Source of the DNA: Ichthyophis bannanicus
Taxonomy: Eukaryota > Chordata > Amphibia > Gymnophiona > Ichthyophiidae
Assembly: GCA_033557465.1 (NCBI GenBank)
Contig: CM066037.1
Coordinates: forward strand, 511,926,686 to 511,990,685
Direction: 5' to 3'
DNA: 64,000 bases
This document shows, in pieces, positions 33,660 through 43,923 of this stretch (within the stretch, counting starts at the first letter, position 1; every line of letters begins with the position of its first letter). Below the pieces are notes generated by a model. It saw nothing but the letters and a program-made list of their open reading frames with translations, made no database searches and was not told where the DNA came from. The position numbers and the translations under genes are program-made.

Positions 33660-34517
33660 ATGACATAGCTATAAGACGGCAAAAATAAAAGATAGTAAAG
33701 GAGCAACTCCAAGGGAAGGAGGGAGGGTTGTGAGGACTGATTCCTGCTGTCCCCGGAGAACACCTGTGACAGGTGAGTAACTAAGCTTTCTCCAGTAACA
33801 AGCAGGAAGTCAGTCCTCACATATGGGACTCCACAGCTATAGGCTACCAAAAGCCCATAACGAAAAGCACGGACTCCCTCACGGGGAGCTGCAAGCAGCA
33901 GCAATTAAATCTGTATCCACAGACCACAGTAGAACCCCTGTGTCCCATGAAACCAGCACTCTGGTAGCCTGAACACAGAAAGGTCGGAGGGTAGGAGTTG
34001 CCTAAACCCCGAAAAATTTACGGAGCACAGCCTGGCCGAAGGCACTGTCCTGTCAGGACTCTCTTTCCAGGCAGTAATGAGCTGCGAAGTTATGGACTGA
34101 AGATCAGGTGGTGGACCAGCAGATGTCCACTATTAGGACAGTATGAGAGAATAGCTATTCAGAGCTAGCATGTATGAGTGTATGGTAATGGAATGTCGGA
34201 AGTATAGCCATGAAGCGAAATTCACCTCTTGAAGCTAATCTTCCATTTTACTCAATTATGATTGAGCCCATTAAAGAGCTAACAATAAATAAGGTTAAAA
34301 CACTACAAAAGTGTAACCAATAATCTTCTTGCAAAATAATTAATTTGCCACGATAAAAAGATCCCCTAAAAGTCTATACTGGAGTATAAAGCAGCCAGAA
34401 TTTGGGAAAAGTAACTTATCTGAATCCAACCAAATCCGACGATGAACAGCAATCCGTAGTAGCAGATTTTAAAGTCCATCCAGATAGACTTCTGGTGATA
34501 TTGCCAGCACAAATTTC

Positions 34518-34590
34518 ACAGAATTGCAGACACAGTACTGCGTTTCGGGCGAACAATATTTACACGCCCTGCTTCAACGCTCCACTCTGT
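34518..34590 (-). ncRNA. Hammerhead ribozyme-like motif in the PLE, minus arm
   Basis: This is the exact mirror of 38309-38381 on the other strand, with the same stems, the same GAAAC box and the same two core deviations. Confidence 0.6.
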
Positions 34591-34755
34591 ACCGACAAAC
34601 TTCTATCTTCGTCTTCACACCACTCAGAAGAACGCCAACGCATGCTCAGTAGCAGACTGAGCCTGGTTTGAGGATTTATCATCTTGAACATCCAATCAGC
34701 AATCAGAATCCCTTCTTAAAGGGATGAACCCCCAAGTTTGTAAAGTCAAGTGTTA

Positions 34756-36537
34756 TTAGAGCAAGCTAGCCCATTCAAGTTCTTTATTTAATCCTAAAGG
34801 TTGAACAGTTGCCCAACGAAAAATCCACTGTTGCTCAAGCAATTGTAATGCGTGTTCTCGATCACCCCCTCGGGGATGAGGGGGGACATGATCTAACACT
34901 CGCCAGAGCAAATCTTCAAAAACATGATGGTGGTCAGAACAATGTTGAACCAACGGAGCCGACAATACTACATTCTTTACTCTAGAAGCATGTTCATTCA
35001 AACGGGTCTTGACAGGTCGGATAGTACGGCCAATGTACAAAAATTGACATGGGCAAATGAGCACATACACCACATAAGTAGTGGAACAATTAGTTAGCCA
35101 TTGAGAGACATGGATATGAGAAGAGCCAGGAACTAGCCATTGAACACCCTCAATCGTCCGAGAGCAATGGGAACAAGAAGCACATTTATAATGTCCTGTC
35201 TGTAAAGGACGGTTGATTCGCCTATCCAAAGGAGACGAGGTGGGACCCACATAATCGCGCAAGTTAGATCCCCGAGAATGTGCTATCTGAAGGGGTTTTT
35301 GAAAACAAGAGTGGAGTTGTAAAATAGACCAATGTTTACATAAGATCTTTTTAACTTGCCAAGAGTGGGACATAAAGGGCAAGACTCCCACAATTGTCTG
35401 AGAGGTAGTAGCCTGCCCAGCATAATCCTCAGAAAAAAGCCACTCGCGATGAGTGTAACGGGCTCGTAACCAAGCTTGACGAATAACCCGCTTAGGGTAC
35501 CCCCGCTGAACTAGACGTGCAGATAGTTCTTTTGCATGATACAAAAAATCGTCCAAGGTGGAACAAATCCGTCTAAGCCTAAGAAATTGGCCATAAGGAA
35601 GACCACGTTTCAAAGGACCAGGATGGAAACTGGAATAGGACAACAACGTGTTCCTTTGCACGGGTTTCCTATATAAGGACGTCTGGAATGAAGAATTGCC
35701 CTTGGTCACAGTGACGTCCAAAAATTCAATGTGAGAAAAATGATAATGTAAAGTAAAAGATACATTAGATGTTAAAGAATTTAACCAACACACAAATTGT
35801 TGTAAAGCTTCTTCTGTGCCTTTCCATAAAAAGAATATGTCATCTAAAAATCTGACCCAAAAGGTCACATCCTTAAACCCAGAAGATGGATATACCTGGG
35901 AGGCTTCAAATTCAGCCATATAAAGAGTAGCTACTGACGGGGCCACAGTCGCCCCCATGGCAATACCATGAGTTTGGTGATAGATTTCTTGTTCGAATTG
36001 GAAATAATTTTTAGTGAGCACCAAAGTGAGCATTTCCATAAAAAAAGACTGTGGAATTCGAGCAGGCAAAGCCAAATCTAATTGGTTAATTACGTCCAAT
36101 GCTTGATCTTGATTGATATTTGTGTACATAGCTGTAACATCCAAAGAGGCTAGCCACCAAGAAGTAATATCTCCTTCAATCTTTTGTATTTTCGAAAGAA
36201 ATTGTGTGGTGTCCTTTAAAAAGGAAGGCACCCGTTGGGCACAAGGCTGCAAAAATTTGTCGCAAAATTTAGACAAGGGTTCCAAGGAAGACCCACGACA
36301 AGACACAATGGGTCTCCCTGGTGGTGCTGTGACAGACTTATGAATTTTAGGCACAGTATATATGAAAGGTATTTTAGGATGTTTCAAAACCAAAAAGTCA
36401 AACTCCTTCTTAGTGATCCAATTGTGCTCTAAAGCTGTTATCATTAATGCATTAATGATAACAGCTTTAGAGCACAATTGGATCACTAAGAAGGAGTTTG
36501 ACTTTTTGGTTTTGAAACATCCTAAAATACCTTTCAT
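34756..36537 (-). CDS. PLE reverse transcriptase with GIY-YIG endonuclease, minus-strand copy
   Basis: The 593-codon frame is identical to its partner at 36362-38143. It would make a 5 prime-truncated PLE protein: the reverse transcriptase from about the IYTVPKIHK block onward, then a linker and a GIY-YIG endonuclease. Residues 1 to about 29 do not come from the ancestral PLE frame. They are encoded by sequence across the palindrome centre, that is by the antisense of the other arm, which supplies the methionine. The ancestral N-terminal region is missing, so activity is doubtful although the remaining frame has no stop. Confidence 0.88.
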   Translation of the reverse strand: MKGILGCFKTKKSNSFLVIQLCSKAVIINALMITALEHNWITKKEFDFLVLKHPKIPFIYTVPKIHKSVTAPPGRPIVSCRGSSLEPLSKFCDKFLQPCAQRVPSFLKDTTQFLSKIQKIEGDITSWWLASLDVTAMYTNINQDQALDVINQLDLALPARIPQSFFMEMLTLVLTKNYFQFEQEIYHQTHGIAMGATVAPSVATLYMAEFEASQVYPSSGFKDVTFWVRFLDDIFFLWKGTEEALQQFVCWLNSLTSNVSFTLHYHFSHIEFLDVTVTKGNSSFQTSLYRKPVQRNTLLSYSSFHPGPLKRGLPYGQFLRLRRICSTLDDFLYHAKELSARLVQRGYPKRVIRQAWLRARYTHREWLFSEDYAGQATTSQTIVGVLPFMSHSWQVKKILCKHWSILQLHSCFQKPLQIAHSRGSNLRDYVGPTSSPLDRRINRPLQTGHYKCASCSHCSRTIEGVQWLVPGSSHIHVSQWLTNCSTTYVVYVLICPCQFLYIGRTIRPVKTRLNEHASRVKNVVLSAPLVQHCSDHHHVFEDLLWRVLDHVPPHPRGGDREHALQLLEQQWIFRWATVQPLGLNKELEWASLL

Positions 36538-38143
36538 ATATACTGTGCCTAAAATTCATAAGTCTGTCACAGCACCACCAGGGAGACCCATTGTGTCTTG
36601 TCGTGGGTCTTCCTTGGAACCCTTGTCTAAATTTTGCGACAAATTTTTGCAGCCTTGTGCCCAACGGGTGCCTTCCTTTTTAAAGGACACCACACAATTT
36701 CTTTCGAAAATACAAAAGATTGAAGGAGATATTACTTCTTGGTGGCTAGCCTCTTTGGATGTTACAGCTATGTACACAAATATCAATCAAGATCAAGCAT
36801 TGGACGTAATTAACCAATTAGATTTGGCTTTGCCTGCTCGAATTCCACAGTCTTTTTTTATGGAAATGCTCACTTTGGTGCTCACTAAAAATTATTTCCA
36901 ATTCGAACAAGAAATCTATCACCAAACTCATGGTATTGCCATGGGGGCGACTGTGGCCCCGTCAGTAGCTACTCTTTATATGGCTGAATTTGAAGCCTCC
37001 CAGGTATATCCATCTTCTGGGTTTAAGGATGTGACCTTTTGGGTCAGATTTTTAGATGACATATTCTTTTTATGGAAAGGCACAGAAGAAGCTTTACAAC
37101 AATTTGTGTGTTGGTTAAATTCTTTAACATCTAATGTATCTTTTACTTTACATTATCATTTTTCTCACATTGAATTTTTGGACGTCACTGTGACCAAGGG
37201 CAATTCTTCATTCCAGACGTCCTTATATAGGAAACCCGTGCAAAGGAACACGTTGTTGTCCTATTCCAGTTTCCATCCTGGTCCTTTGAAACGTGGTCTT
37301 CCTTATGGCCAATTTCTTAGGCTTAGACGGATTTGTTCCACCTTGGACGATTTTTTGTATCATGCAAAAGAACTATCTGCACGTCTAGTTCAGCGGGGGT
37401 ACCCTAAGCGGGTTATTCGTCAAGCTTGGTTACGAGCCCGTTACACTCATCGCGAGTGGCTTTTTTCTGAGGATTATGCTGGGCAGGCTACTACCTCTCA
37501 GACAATTGTGGGAGTCTTGCCCTTTATGTCCCACTCTTGGCAAGTTAAAAAGATCTTATGTAAACATTGGTCTATTTTACAACTCCACTCTTGTTTTCAA
37601 AAACCCCTTCAGATAGCACATTCTCGGGGATCTAACTTGCGCGATTATGTGGGTCCCACCTCGTCTCCTTTGGATAGGCGAATCAACCGTCCTTTACAGA
37701 CAGGACATTATAAATGTGCTTCTTGTTCCCATTGCTCTCGGACGATTGAGGGTGTTCAATGGCTAGTTCCTGGCTCTTCTCATATCCATGTCTCTCAATG
37801 GCTAACTAATTGTTCCACTACTTATGTGGTGTATGTGCTCATTTGCCCATGTCAATTTTTGTACATTGGCCGTACTATCCGACCTGTCAAGACCCGTTTG
37901 AATGAACATGCTTCTAGAGTAAAGAATGTAGTATTGTCGGCTCCGTTGGTTCAACATTGTTCTGACCACCATCATGTTTTTGAAGATTTGCTCTGGCGAG
38001 TGTTAGATCATGTCCCCCCTCATCCCCGAGGGGGTGATCGAGAACACGCATTACAATTGCTTGAGCAACAGTGGATTTTTCGTTGGGCAACTGTTCAACC
38101 TTTAGGATTAAATAAAGAACTTGAATGGGCTAGCTTGCTCTAA
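36362..38143 (+). CDS. PLE reverse transcriptase with GIY-YIG endonuclease, plus-strand copy
   Basis: In this 593-residue frame the reverse transcriptase includes IYTVPKIHK (about residues 58-66), SLDVTAMYTNI with the first catalytic aspartate at 133, GIAMGATVAPSVA from residue 191, and RFLDDIFF with the two aspartates at 232-233. The C-terminal endonuclease has VVY at 489-491 and YIG at 501-503, followed by R504 and a TRLNEH block, as in GIY-YIG nucleases. Such proteins nick DNA and prime reverse transcription at the nick. The first 29 residues are an antisense extension from the other arm. 176 bp at the 5 prime end overlap the minus-strand copy on opposite strands. Confidence 0.9.
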   Translation: MKGILGCFKTKKSNSFLVIQLCSKAVIINALMITALEHNWITKKEFDFLVLKHPKIPFIYTVPKIHKSVTAPPGRPIVSCRGSSLEPLSKFCDKFLQPCAQRVPSFLKDTTQFLSKIQKIEGDITSWWLASLDVTAMYTNINQDQALDVINQLDLALPARIPQSFFMEMLTLVLTKNYFQFEQEIYHQTHGIAMGATVAPSVATLYMAEFEASQVYPSSGFKDVTFWVRFLDDIFFLWKGTEEALQQFVCWLNSLTSNVSFTLHYHFSHIEFLDVTVTKGNSSFQTSLYRKPVQRNTLLSYSSFHPGPLKRGLPYGQFLRLRRICSTLDDFLYHAKELSARLVQRGYPKRVIRQAWLRARYTHREWLFSEDYAGQATTSQTIVGVLPFMSHSWQVKKILCKHWSILQLHSCFQKPLQIAHSRGSNLRDYVGPTSSPLDRRINRPLQTGHYKCASCSHCSRTIEGVQWLVPGSSHIHVSQWLTNCSTTYVVYVLICPCQFLYIGRTIRPVKTRLNEHASRVKNVVLSAPLVQHCSDHHHVFEDLLWRVLDHVPPHPRGGDREHALQLLEQQWIFRWATVQPLGLNKELEWASLL

Positions 38144-38308
38144 TAACACTTGACTTTACAAACTTGGGGGTTCATCCCTTTAAGAAGGGATTCTGATTGC
38201 TGATTGGATGTTCAAGATGATAAATCCTCAAACCAGGCTCAGTCTGCTACTGAGCATGCGTTGGCGTTCTTCTGAGTGGTGTGAAGACGAAGATAGAAGT
38301 TTGTCGGT

Positions 38309-38381
38309 ACAGAGTGGAGCGTTGAAGCAGGGCGTGTAAATATTGTTCGCCCGAAACGCAGTACTGTGTCTGCAATTCTGT
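38309..38381 (+). ncRNA. Hammerhead ribozyme-like motif in the PLE, plus arm
   Basis: Reading 5 prime to 3 prime: stem I strands ACAGA (38309-38313) and GCG (38319-38321) pair with TCTGT (38377-38381) and TGC (38371-38373) across an internal loop. The core TTGAAGCA stands in place of CTGANGA. Stem II is GGGCG/CGCCC (38330-38334 with 38348-38352), followed by GAAAC (38353-38357). Stem III is CGCAG with CTGTG (38357-38361 with 38364-38368, one G-T pair). The cleavage position would follow TC at 38369-38370. Hammerheads are an established feature of PLEs. The core has a C-to-T change and an extra C, so cleavage may be weak or lost. Confidence 0.62.
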
Positions 38382-39822
38382 GAAATTTGTGCTGGCAATA
38401 TCACCAGAAGTCTATCTGGATGGACTTTAAAATCTGCTACTACGGATTGCTGTTCATCGTCGGATTTGGTTGGATTCAGATAAGTTACTTTTCCCAAATT
38501 CTGGCTGCTTTATACTCCAGTATAGACTTTTAGGGGATCTTTTTATCGTGGCAAATTAATTATTTTGCAAGAAGATTATTGGTTACACTTTTGTAGTGTT
38601 TTAACCTTATTTATTGTTAGCTCTTTAATGGGCTCAATCATAATTGAGTAAAATGGAAGATTAGCTTCAAGAGGTGAATTTCGCTTCATGGCTATACTTC
38701 CGACATTCCATTACCATACACTCATACATGCTAGCTCTGAATAGCTATTCTCTCAATTTGTTTTAGGATTCTATATTTGTAGAGAATTTTGGTTAGGTGG
38801 TATTTTTTGGACACTATTAGGACAGAGCATAAATTTGCCACCGAGGCCACCATGGCCCTGACACAGTGTGCTGTGACGCAGCCTTCCAGTGGGAGCCCCG
38901 CCTGCACAGAGGCGAGGGCGATACAGTCCACCACCCAGGTGGCCAGCATACGCTTGGTCACCACCTCCCCCAGCCTACTGGGGTCGTAGGAGACAAAAAG
39001 CTGAGTAGCTTTGTGGTGGCCCTGAGTGCATTGGATATAGAAGGACAAAGTCCTTTTACAGTCCAAAGTGTGAAGGACTGTCTCCGCCCGACTAGAGTGA
39101 GGTCTCGGAAAGAAAGTAGGGAATACTACTTCCTGGTTGAGATGGATGGGCGATACTACTTTTGGAAGAAATTTGGGGTGTGTGCGGAGCACCACTCTGT
39201 TCTTGTAGAACCTGGTATAAGGCGCCTCTGCCACTAAGGCCTGAAGCTCTCTAATTCTGCGAGCGGAGATGAGCGCAACCAGGAACGCCACCTTCCAAAA
39301 GAGGTAGCGAAGGTGGCAAGTAGCCAGAGGTTCAAAGGGTGGGTGAGTGAGCTGCCCCAACACTATGTTGAGGTCCCATTCGGTTGCCAGAAGGCAAACC
39401 AGGAGCTTCGATAAGAGCAGGCCCCTAAGAAAGTGGGTCACCAAAGGCTGGACTGAGAGGGGCTTGCCATCCACCATGTAGTGGTGCACCGCCAGGGCAC
39501 TAAGGTGCACCCGGATGGAGTTAGACTTTGATTGCGAGAAGTGGAGAAGGTACTGTAACACTAGTCCCACAGGGCAGGAGAACAGGTCAGCCCCATACTC
39601 GGCACACCAGGCTGAAAACCTGTGCCATTTGAGAGCATAAAACTTTCTAAGAGGCCTTGCAAGAGGCCAGCAGAATCTCTTCCACCTCAAACAAGAGGTT
39701 GAAAGAGGCTAGAGTCACCCTTTCAGCAGCCATGCTGTCAGGTTGGGGTGCAGAAGAGAGCCTCCTTCCTGAGACAAGAGACCCGGAGAGGTCCCCAAGG
39801 GGATGGGGGTCTCCACAGTTAA

Positions 39823-41564
39823 TCAGAGGAGCAACGGGAACCATGGTTGCCTGGGCCAACAAGGGACTATCAGGATGAGCAAGGTCCTGTTGCAGAGGGT
39901 CCTGAACAAGATTTTGGCAATCAGCTGCATGGGAGGGAAGGCATACATGAGGCCCTCCGACCATGAGACGAGGAACGTGTCAGCTGCCACTCTGGAGGGG
40001 TAGGCCAGTCGGGAACAGAAGCGGGGCAACTGGGAGTTGTCCGGGCTGATGAACAGGTCCATCACGGGTTCCCCCCAGATCTGGAAGAGCCAGTCAGCCA
40101 CTCTGGGGTCCAGTTGCCACTCGTGCAGTTGGAGGACTCCTGCTCAGCCTGCAGGAGGATACCCTGTTGGATTGCATATGAGAAGAGGATCACTGCCTCC
40201 TGACAGAGGGCATGAGACCCCGTGCCCCCCTGTTTGTTCACATAGAACATCGCCACCTGGTTGTCCGTCTGGACAAGCACCAGCTGGTGATGCAGGTGAT
40301 GAGAGAAAGCTCGCAGGGCTAAGTATATGGCCCACAGCTCCAGGAAATTTATCTGCTGGGTGCTCTCACCTGGTGACCAGTTGCCCTAGTGTGGAGCTCC
40401 CTTCAGTGAGCTCCCCAGCCGAGCAGGGAGGCACCGAGGTGAGGACCTTTGAGGAGCTTGGGGCCTGAAAAGGCATGCCCACCTAAAGATGCTGGAGAGA
40501 CTGTCACCAGACCAGGGAGTTTACCAGTTGGCAGGTTACAGAGACTCTGTCTCAGAGGCGTCCCATGGCCTGAGACCACTGGTCCCGGAGGCACCACTGT
40601 GCCGCCCTCATGTGGAGGTGAGCATCTGGGGTGATGTGGACCATGGAGTCCATGGACCCGAGAAGGCACAGAAGAAACCGAACGGGCACAGAGGGACGGT
40701 ACTGTATGTCCCATGCCAGAGCTCTGAGATCGTCGGCTAGGTCCCTGGGCAAGAAGACCTTTGACTGAAGAGTGTCCAGCTTTGCTCTGATGAACTCCAG
40801 ACATTGTGTCGGGAGGAGGTGAGACTTGGGGTAGTTTATGACAAAACCCAAGTGCTGCAGAACCTGGATGGTGTGTGCGGTGGCCTGCTTCACCTATGAG
40901 GCCGTGTCTCCCTGTATGAGCCAGTCATCTAGGTAGAGAAAGACAAAGACCCCCTGGAGACAGAGGAAGGCAGCCACGACTGCCAGGCATCTTGTGAAGA
41001 TCCTTGGTGCAGAGGCCAAGCTGAAAGGGAGCACCCTGTACTGATAGTGCATGCCCCCCACTATGAACCGCAGGTACTGCCTGTGTTTGGGGTGAATGAG
41101 GATGTGGGTAAAGGCATCCTTGAGGTCTAAGGAGCATAGCCAATTTCTTTGATGGAGGTAGGGCAGCAATGTTCCAAGGGAGAGCATCTTGAACTTCTCC
41201 CTCACCAGGAATTTGTTGAGGTTGCGCAGGTCAAGGATGGGCCTTAGGCCCCTGTTCTTTTTGGCATGAGGAAGTACCTGGAGTAAAACCCCTTGCCCTT
41301 GAGGTGGTGGGACATCAGTTCCACTACCTTGTCCTTGAGAAGACTTACCAAATCCTTCAGTAGAAGGTCCCGGTGGAGGGGAGACCTGAGGGGCTCTCCC
41401 AGAAAATAAGGGGGAGGTGTCTGAGTCAGATAGAGGAGGTAACCCTCCTTGACCACTCGAAGTGCCCAGGAATCGGTGGTGATGGTCAGCCACCTTTGGG
41501 CATAGTGGGCCAGACGTCCACCTGTGCGCTGCTGATCTCCTTGGGGTAGATAGGTTATGCTCAA
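39823..41564 (-). pseudogene. DIRS copy 2 reverse transcriptase/RNase H
   Basis: The frame 41564-41244 opens with the TITTDSWAL region and ends at FLMPKRTG. After a frameshift, 41290-40894 continues with LRPILDLRNLNKF, LDLKDAFTHILIHP and the catalytic YLDD box near 40930. A further frame (40893-40552) carries the connecting region (RAAQWCLRDQWSQ). RNase H-like sequence with VQTDNQVAMFYVN lies at 40280-40230. At least three frame changes are needed, so no functional protein is made. Confidence 0.84.
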
Positions 41565-41879
41565 GGAGTCAAAACTCCCCCCTGGCTGGGCCGGAGCTGG
41601 TGCCTGGTGTTTTGGAGCCTTCTGCTTACGAGGGCTGTGCCCATGTCCCTTGGCCTGCTGACCCTATTGGGGAGCTGTGGAGGCCTGAAAAGGTGGGTAG
41701 TTTCAGTAAGCAGACCCTTTCCTCTGTTAGAAGGACTTTTTACCCAAGCCCTTCTGTTGGGGAGGGGCAGCGGTCTTTTTTGAGAGCCTGGTCTTCATCA
41801 TGAACTCGGTCTCCAGCTCGGCAGCCTTGTCAGTCATGGGTTTGCCAAAGAAATTCTCTCCTTGGCAAGGTACATCAAC

Positions 41880-43504
41880 CAATTTGTCCTGAACCCACTG
41901 CTCAAGGTTGGATGACTGTAGCCAAGCTTGGCATCATGCACCGATGCCCACCACCGCTAATCGAGACACCTACTCGAACCTGTCATAGGCCGCTCAAGAC
42001 AAGAATTTGGAGCACTCACAGACTGCCTTGGCCAGATTCTTGAACTGCTGCAGGGGTTCCTTGGAGAGACCAGCTGAGAACCCAGGTACATGCCCATGTA
42101 CAGCTGCTAGGCCTGGATGCGGCCGATGAGTATTCAGCTCTGGTAACACTTTCTGCCGAGGGCATCCAGGGTGCAGGCCTCCCTGCCAGGGGGCACTGAG
42201 GAGTGCGTCTTCTGGCTTTTCAGCTGATGCATGGCCAAGTCCACCACAATGGAGTTATGTGGCAGCTGTGATTTCTGGAAGCCTGGACTCCAGCGGACTC
42301 CATACATCAAGTCAAACTGTTTGCTCACCACTGGTACCGACGCCGGTGTCTCCCACATCCGGAGCATCAGCCGTTCCAGGATGGGAGGGATGGGTATCAT
42401 TAGCGATTCCCTCGGAGGAGCCTCGTACTGAACTCATCCACCCGAGGGTTCTCCCCCGACTCCTTAGGGAATGCCAGGGCCTTTGACATAGCCTTGACAA
42501 AATCAAGGAAGCCCATATCCTCTGGTGGGGGCCGCCATCGAAGCTCCAAGACGGGAGAGTTGGATGGGACGTCACGGTGGCGATGGGTGTCCGGGAACTC
42601 CTCATCCTCCGACTCTCACTCGGAGTAGTCTGTCAAGGACTCATAGAAGGGATGCTCTGCAGGCCACATGGCTCCTGATGCTCCACAGCCATTGCCCGGC
42701 ACACTTACCTGGGGATGACTGCGGTCCTGTCGAGTGGGAATTGGATCGCAACCTCGGCTGAGGATCAACTCAAGGCCAAAGGATTTTGAGGATTAGCTCA
42801 ACCTCCAAATACATTTTGGACTTCGAGGGACCGGTGGTCGGGGCGGATGAATCGGTTGTGCTGGACAACAGTGCCTGCTGCTTGTCTATGAAGGTAGACA
42901 AACTGCGCTCCAGGGCTGCCATTCTGGACTCCAGGCCAGAAGGCTCCGCAGCCTTCAGTGCGGGCACCGAGGGACTCGGGTCTGACGCTGATTCCACCGA
43001 AGGGGAATCCTCGACGAGGATAGTATCTGGAGATCAAAGTTGGTCCGAGATCGAATCCTCCCAGGGGACCTTTGCAGGCCGCGCTTTCTCCAATGCTTCG
43101 GACGAGCATCTTGGACTGTGGGACTGGGCCCAGGGGGCACCCGGCCTGTCGGAACCATCCAAGGATGCTGCCTTCGAGGGTTTCTTCTTCTTCCTGGGTT
43201 CTCTCGAGGGAGACCACCTTTCTAAGGACCCATGATGGGGTTCGGCCTCGGAAGGTTCCGCCCGAGGTGTCAAGGCTTCAGATGAGGCCCTGGCCTTCGG
43301 AGGCACCATGGACTCAGGGAAAAAAAAAAACTTATTGTGCTGCTGCTGGCGGCTCTTGAGAGCCTTGCCGGGCATCCTTTTGCAGAGACCGCAGGCTGCC
43401 GAGTCATGGTCTGGCCCGAGGCAGCGGAGATGCCAGTCATGTATGTTGGTCAAAGACATAATTTTTGAGCACCGATCACACTTCTTAAAGCCATTGATAG
43501 CCAT
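41880..43504 (-). pseudogene. DIRS copy 2 gag-like ORF1
   Basis: The open frame 43504-43034 starts with KKCDRCSKI, RCLGPDH and ACGLCKRM, a candidate zinc-binding segment shared with copy 1. A serine/proline/basic-rich stretch with KKKK follows. Later parts are in other frames, for example LMLRMWETP and PGREACTLDALG at 42400-42134. It is broken by several frameshifts. Confidence 0.72.
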
Positions 43505-43760
43505 GGAGGAAAAAAGTACCCCTGCAAGGTCAAAGATTCGCCAGGCTACCAGTTGGGAAAAAAGCCGTGAAGACGCCAGAGAATGAAAGAACGGAAAAAC
43601 TACAAAAATAGACCCGAACTCGATGCCGCGGCAGCAAGGTCAGGTGGCGGGAAGAGTACCGCTGCGATACCGGAGATGAATTTGAAACTCGGAGAAAAAA
43701 AAATCAACTTTTTCCAAGGACAAGCCAGATGCATGTCTGAAGGGCTCGACGGAGAAAAGG

Positions 43761-43923
43761 AGACTGAGTAAGATGGCATCCTTGGGCAGGAAGGGGACCA
43801 TGCATGCGTGGTGGCATCTCCCAGAGGCTTTCTTTGAAAGCTGGAGGGATGCTTCCATGAGGGCTCCGTTGGTGCTGACATCACTCATATGTGAGGATTG
43901 ACTTCCTGCTTGTTCCTGGAGAA
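43761..43923 (-). repeat. DIRS copy 2 inverted terminal repeat, right
   Basis: This is the inverted partner of 33498-33659. It ends with CTGCTTGTTCCTGGAGAA, which is almost the same as the outer tip of DIRS copy 1 at 7251. Confidence 0.9.

Larger units (their letters stand above)
34144..38755. repeat. 4.6-kb palindrome with no spacer
   Basis: Position x in the left arm pairs with 72899 minus x in the right arm. The central 18 bp, TCATTAATGCATTAATGA at 36441-36458, is itself a perfect palindrome, so no unique spacer separates the arms. The frames at 34402-34671, 36113-36343 and 34756-36537 all recur unchanged at mirrored coordinates. Confidence 0.95.
34142..38811. mobile_element. Penelope-like element inserted as a head-to-head inverted dimer
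   Basis: The 4670-bp insertion is bracketed by an exact 14-bp duplication CACTATTAGGACAG at 34128-34141 and 38812-38825. Its body 34144-38755 is a palindrome of two 2306-bp arms with the centre between 36449 and 36450. Both long frames and all smaller frames checked are identical between arms. The plus-oriented copy runs 36450-38811 and has an extra 56-bp 3 prime tail (TTTGTTTTAGGATTC to GTATTTTTTGG) that the minus copy lacks. Both copies are 5 prime truncated at the centre. Each encodes the RT plus GIY-YIG pair that defines Penelope-like elements. The unique flanks and target duplication argue for a single real insertion. Confidence 0.93.
34050..39690 (-). pseudogene. DIRS copy 2 tyrosine recombinase, split by a PLE
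   Basis: The main part (39690 to 38826) has the core-binding region (FYALKWHRFSAWC), the first catalytic block ISARRIREL, and the TAHCVRAM block with H-x-x-R. Just after NLCSV the frame enters the inserted PLE. On the other side of the insertion, at 34127-34050, the same frame resumes with DICWSTT, a stop, then HNFAAHY containing the catalytic tyrosine. The gene is broken both by the insertion and by that stop codon. Confidence 0.88.
33477..43923 (-). mobile_element. DIRS-like retrotransposon, copy 2, interrupted by a PLE
   Basis: On the minus strand the order is gag-like (43504 to about 41880), reverse transcriptase/RNase H (41564-39823), then tyrosine recombinase (39690-38826, resuming at 34127). 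The termini 33498-33659 and 43761-43923 are inverted repeats of about 163 bp. At the left end a further inverted pair (33477-33506 and 33755-33783, built on CACCTGTNACAGGTG) forms the internal complementary region. Removing the PLE at 34142-38811 leaves an element of about 5.8 kb. It lies in intron 10 of the host gene, in the same orientation. Sequence differs clearly from copy 1, so the two are not a recent duplication. Confidence 0.9.

Noticed and set aside
34142..38811. Palindrome as a sequencing or assembly artefact
   Set aside because: An adapter fold-back would mirror flanking DNA too. The flanks are different unique parts of one DIRS gene with an exact 14-bp duplication, so a real insertion is more likely, though read evidence was not available.
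42786..43235. Plus-strand frames across the DIRS gag region
   Set aside because: These are shadows of the minus-strand gag. The opposite strand carries the motifs shared between both DIRS copies.
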